64,000 bases of DNA from Beroe forskalii (lineage: Eukaryota; Ctenophora; Nuda; Beroida; Beroidae). Position 1 is the stretch's first letter. Each line of letters starts with the position of its first letter. The DNA is taken from the NCBI GenBank assembly GCA_011033025.1, contig WFMF01000169.1:62001-126000 (forward strand). The letters run 5' to 3'. Made by a program: the position numbers and the translations under genes. Below, piece after piece: positions 60,354 to 64,000 of this stretch. Below the pieces are notes generated by a model. It ran no database searches. It was not told the origin of the DNA and saw only the letters and a list, made by a program, of their open reading frames with translations.

Positions 60354-61002
60354 ATATGCTGCAACACAGTGACCTGTGCATGACCCTTGGAGAGTACGTG
60401 ATGAAATCTGGTATTGCTCCCCATAACCTTTTGTCCATATTTCTAGGGTCTATGGGGGCTTGTGTATGTTACGTGCACAAGCTCCCGGTGTGATCTTTAC
60501 TTTGACCAGAAGAAACCCCTTGGTGGTTCTTATTTTACATAGTTCCAGTGAGACCTGGCCTGTGGGCAACTCAGTCATCTACTCATCTGTATAGTGTATA
60601 TAGTAGAGATGAGGGATGCATTATCATTTGTATACAAAGATTTATGCAGGAAGAACACCGTTCCCATAACTCAACTTCAAGCTTTCAACTTTTCAAGCAC
60701 TTGAATGCAGCGGTGTGTGGATGAGGACGTTATGGGCAACGAGCACCTCTCCCCTTTTCCTGTCACCTGGCAAAGTTGTGTATTTCAACATGACAGATGG
60801 TGATGGATGAAGTTGCTCTGCAAACAAGTCAGTTGTTGGTACAGTGTTTCAACCTACTGGCCTATTCATGGCCCTATTCTGGCCATAGACATGCACCAGC
60901 CAGAAGCTGAAGAAGCATTGGAATAGGATCAGGGTTATTATTGACTTATGCGAAGCCGTTCATAGGCGTCTGTCTCAACAGTTCAACACAAATCCAGGTT
61001 AC

Positions 61003-61066
61003 AACTTCATAGGGGTATGCTACGAGTTCATAGGGGTATGTTACGAGTTTATAGGGGTATGTACTA
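61003..61066. repeat. Short tandem repeat, three copies of about 24 bp
   Basis: GAGTTCATAGGGGTATGTTAC-like units occur three times in a row with small variation, in the non-coding centre of the foldback element. Confidence 0.8.
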
Positions 61067-61344
61067 TGTTCAATATATTCAAACCGATGAAATAATCGCC
61101 GTTTATCTTTTTCAGCCGTTTCAATTTTAATCTAAAATAATAGTCAAACTATATTGCATATACCTACCTTTGTAAATCCTCTGTGATTCAATAAAAAGCG
61201 GCTTTCAGTTTCAGAAATAACTCCGAAAACACAAAATGGGTAAGGTCATTGGAACCATTCTTCATTCCCGTTAATGAGATTATGTGCTTATTTTTCTGCA
61301 TAGATTAGTATAGTCGTGTGGTTCTGTACGATCTTCATTTCTTA

Positions 61345-62165
61345 TTTGTCATACATATAGGGTAAAAATGTAGTTTTTCTTCCATAGCTCGAAAACGAAA
61401 GGGTTTCCGACCTTGAGGTTTAAGACTACGCTCTATCCCCCAATAATGAGCTCATTCTGCATAACACAGCGTACTTGTTGAGTTCTCTACAATCCTCTGT
61501 TCTCATTTATTGAAGAGGAACAATTTTGGTCATATGCATAGGGCTAAAAAGGGGTTTTTCGTCCATAACTCGAAAACGAAAGGGGTAACAACATTGAAGC
61601 TATGCTTTACCCCCCATAATGTGCTCATTCTGCATAATGTAGAGTACTTGTTGAGTTCTCTACGACCTTCTGTTCTCATATATTGACACGGGGTAATTTT
61701 GGTCATACGCATGGGGCTAAAAAGGGGTTTTTCGTCCATAACTCGAAAACGAAAGGGGTTACGACTTAGAAACTATGCTCTACCCCCCATAATGTGCTCA
61801 TTCTGCATGCCCTAGTGTACTTGTTGAGGTCTCTACGATCTTCTGTTTTCATTTATTGAAAAGGGGCAATTTTGGTCATATGCGTAGGGCTAAAAAGGGG
61901 TTTTTCGTCCATAACTCGAAAACTAAAGGGGTTACGGCATTGAAATTATGCTCTACCCCCCATAATGTGCTCATTCTGCATACCCTAGTGTACTCGTTGA
62001 GGTCTCTACGATCTTCTGTTCTCATTTATTGAAAAGGGGCAATTTTGGTCATACGCGTAGGGCTAAAAAGGGGTTTTTCGTCCATAACTCGAAAACTAAA
62101 GGGGTTTCGACTTAGAAACTATGCTCTACCCCTCATAATGTGCTCATTCTGCATAGTTTGGTGTA
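61345..62165. repeat. About 171-bp subterminal tandem repeats, right arm (inverted)
   Basis: Inverse-orientation copies of the left-arm units (CATAATGTGCTCATTCTGCA, TTCGTCCATAACTCGAAAAC). Units near the outer end are closest to their left-arm counterparts and inner ones are more diverged, as expected if arm ends are homogenised. Confidence 0.9.
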
Positions 62166-62350
62166 TTTATTGGCTTCGTATCTCAATCAGAAGCTGAGAT
62201 ATTGCCATTCAAAGTTTTTGCCCCATTTTGAAAGAAAAGGGTCCAAAAGGGGTTGCCCAACTCAGAAGTTGGTTAGTTTTTTCTGGTGCATCTATGGCCT
62301 ATGAACTACCGAAAAACGTTCTCAAACCCTACTATACTATTTAGTTCACA

Positions 62351-62452
62351 GGGTGGAGTGTAACATGTCATGGAGCTGGGTGTAACACGCCGAACTCACG
62401 ACAACGTTTACCAGGATCACAGTTATCACTTCCGCTACTATCTGACCTCCTC
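62351..62452 (-). pseudogene. Truncated duplicate ABCC exon running into the transposon
   Basis: Acceptor ATTTCAG is intact and reads GGGQIVAEVITVILVNVVVS, then LHDMLHS. The remaining third of the exon and its donor are replaced by the foldback element. The frame ends at a TGA formed by the element's terminus (TGTGAACT family sequence). If spliced in, it would truncate the transporter within TMD2. Confidence 0.8.
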
Positions 62453-62803
62453 CTGAAATGAAGAGGGTGAAGAGTGAGAGTGGGAATGGGGAGAGTGGGA
62501 GTGGGGAGAAATAGAGAGTGGGTCTGAGAAGAAATGAAGAGTGGGGAGAAATGAAAAGATGGTGTGGGAAAGGGGAGAAATGAAGATCTGCAGTAGACTT
62601 GTGCAATGTGCCTGGACGAAGTGGCAAACGGATCTATGCCCGGCGAGGGTCTAAGTGTCTAAGCCAATATGGACTTGAACAGACAAGGTCTAGAGATATA
62701 GGCAGCGATCAAAAGTGCGGAGGTTTCTTTAATTAATTCTATAGCAATAACTTTTTCAGAAAAAGCATATCATGACGGTTAGGAGAGAATAAGACACACT
62801 GAC

Positions 62804-62880
62804 CTGCAAGTAGAAAGTAGTATATTCCTTTAGTTTGCTGTTCTTTGTTCGAATCCTCCTTATTATCCAAGAAATCCTGA
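62804..62880 (-). CDS. Duplicated ABCC exon (copy B of 57,656-57,732)
   Basis: Same length (77 nt), same acceptor and donor (GTCAGT), and same phases as copy A. It encodes QDFLDNKEDSNKEQQTKGIY then YFLLA. The two visible amino-acid changes from copy A are Asp to Asn and Thr to Ser. It lies nearest to exon 63,507-63,667 and could be used instead of copy A, but then it must skip the truncated exon and transposon to reach 57,196-57,352. Including both copies would shift the frame. Confidence 0.7.
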
Positions 62881-63506
62881 CTGGAGATAAACTTGTTTCA
62901 GATAATCAGACGTGAAATCAGCTGGTGTCAGCAGACGCCAAACTGGTGCCAACTGGCAGTGTTATACTGGTTTCACTTTTTAGAATATGATGATGATGTG
63001 TAAAATTTGGGTCAACTGATAGTTATACGTCAGACTGTAGCACCAATCAGGGAAAACCTCATGGTTTCATGGAGACTTTTTATGCACTTTTTAGGTACTT
63101 CGTATTGAAAGTCCAATGCCACGAAACATGATCTGATTCAATTAATTTGCACCAAAAACAGCATTGAAAAGTAAGGAGGTGCTAGTGGGTCAATAAGTGG
63201 GTTGGTCCAAGTGTGAAGGTGTAAAGATGTTGCACCCGCTGATGATAATGGGGGAATACTTATCAACGATTTTCTCCTTGGTTGGTGCCCTATTGATAAG
63301 GATGAAGGATTCGGGAAAGCTGCATATTGATTGTGGTCGGATAATTCCCAAAAAATGCGGCTAATTACAAAACAGATAGCGCTAAGGTTTGCTTATCAGC
63401 TTGTAATTAGCCTCTTGGCACTGTCCAATGAAATATGGATCTGTCATAGATTAATTCATGTTAAAAGTCGTAACTTCAGGGACCCAGAAATCAGAGTAAT
63501 TGATAC

Positions 63507-63667
63507 CTGATTGCCACGTTTTTGCTGTTCCCCACTGTATCGGGAACGGAGTAGAAGCCATTAATCCACCGTAGGAGGAGCCAGTAGGTGATGGCATTGA
63601 GGAAGGCAGTGCAGAACAACACCACTAGGAGGACACTCAACTTTACCGTGCTGCAACTCTGTATCCA
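63507..63667 (-). CDS. ABCC-like transporter exon: first helix of TMD2
   Basis: Acceptor CCTTTCCAG, donor GTATCA. Enters phase 0, leaves phase 2. It encodes WIQSCSTVKLSVLLVVLFCT, then AFLNAITYWLLLRWINGFYS and NSKNVAI. In ABCC transporters the TMD2 start has a long hydrophobic helix ending (F/Y)WLxxW, matched here by YWLLLRW. It is the first exon of the gene visible in this window. The N-terminal half (TMD1, NBD1) should lie beyond position 64,000. Confidence 0.88.
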
Positions 63668-64000
63668 CTGGAAAGGAGGTTTTCAACTTGAGGTGGTGAG
63701 TTAGTGAGTAAGTGAGTTGTTGAATAATGGTTTTGCTAGTAAGAGGTTTCAGTGAAGTGAATATCATATGGAGTGAGAAGTATTAGGCCACGTTTTAGAG
63801 AATCACAGGAATAATTAGTAATTACTGCAGTGTACTGCTAAAGTTTTATGTATTCATGTAGCATATGTAGCTATAGCAGATCCATATTATGATTTGGTAC
63901 CTTGTAATCCTATCAGGCAAAGTAGCTACTTGTTAAATGTTCCTTACGAAGCCTTATTATTCCCATAACACACTCGATACTTTACATAACAGTATAACAC
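63668..64000. other. ABC gene intron reaching the window edge
   Basis: AT-rich sequence with no exon detected on the minus strand. The polypyrimidine tract of the exon 63,667 acceptor begins here. Confidence 0.4.

Larger units (their letters stand above)
58741..62350. mobile_element. 3.6-kb long-terminal-inverted-repeat (foldback) element
   Basis: It starts TGTGAACTAAATAGTATAGT and ends with the exact inverse, ACTATACTATTTAGTTCACA. The inverted arms are about 1 kb each (to about 59,745 and from about 61,345), built largely of ~171-bp tandem subrepeats. It inserted into copy B of the ABC duplication and coincides with loss of about 370 bp of host sequence. No flanking target-site duplication is visible, as expected if a deletion accompanied insertion. 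No transposase is encoded. The TGT...ACA ends recall Ginger-type or LTR termini, but the family is not assigned. Confidence 0.9.
62351..63331. repeat. Segmental duplication, copy B, right part
   Basis: Matches about 57,252-58,232 of copy A. It contains a truncated version of exon 57,196-57,352 and an intact version of exon 57,656-57,732, and ends at GCTGCATATTGAT, the same word that ends copy A. Confidence 0.92.

Noticed and set aside
1-64000. CRISPR arrays or bacterial operons suggested by the many direct repeats
   Set aside because: Repeats are contiguous minisatellites without unique spacers, and the genes have introns with GT-AG junctions, so the DNA is eukaryotic.

Overview
This is a gene-poor, intron-rich, AT-rich animal nuclear window dominated by introns, minisatellites and transposable-element remnants. 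Two spliced protein-coding genes can be reconstructed exon by exon. There is no operon structure, RBS pattern or dense coding. A T1-domain Shaker-type potassium channel puts the organism in Metazoa. The divergence of both genes and the absence of vertebrate-type repeats suggest an early-branching marine invertebrate. Ctenophore is my low-confidence guess, with cnidarian or placozoan as alternatives.

Plus strand, 4,010-41,032: a Kv1/Shaker-like voltage-gated K+ channel. The core exons are 38,744-38,875, 39,102-39,294, 39,974-40,033 and 40,193-41,032. The best first exon is 4,010-4,278, 34 kb upstream. Together they give an uninterrupted 497-residue protein with every splice phase matching. Three more ATG-containing exon candidates inside intron 1 (8,241, 31,113 and 33,633) also end in phase 2, so they could be alternative N termini. 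Three further exon-like segments (17,882, 19,262, 24,262) cannot be assigned with confidence.

Minus strand, 63,667 down to 45,735: the C-terminal half of an ABCC-type ABC transporter (transmembrane domain 2 plus nucleotide-binding domain 2). I recovered twelve phase-consistent exons. The 5' half lies beyond the right edge. NBD2 is badly degenerate: Q-loop, signature, Walker B and H-loop residues are all changed, and no Walker A exon can be found in the intron where it should be. The two genes are tail to tail, about 4.7 kb apart.

Intron 1 of the channel (4.3-38.7 kb) holds two foldback elements with hammerhead-like cores (21.8-22.3 and 26.7-27.1 kb), a tRNA-derived SINE (27.4 kb) and 32-, 20- and 18-bp minisatellites (33.7, 32.0 and 36.4 kb). 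Between the genes lie a 150-bp MITE-like insertion (41.9 kb) and a 1.7-kb self-complementary CCAATGG/CCATTGG field (42.6-44.3 kb). The ABC gene carries minisatellites that start inside its splice junctions (49.5-50.5 and 55.9-56.15 kb). It also has a 1.86-kb tandem exon duplication (56,374-58,232 repeated to 63,331), and the second copy is interrupted by a 3.6-kb long-inverted-repeat element (58,741-62,350) that contains another SINE and a decayed retroelement ORF.

The main novel theme is minisatellites that appear to have grown out of exon-intron boundaries, multiplying functional-looking splice sites, next to an ABCC gene whose second ATPase site has lost its catalytic motifs.
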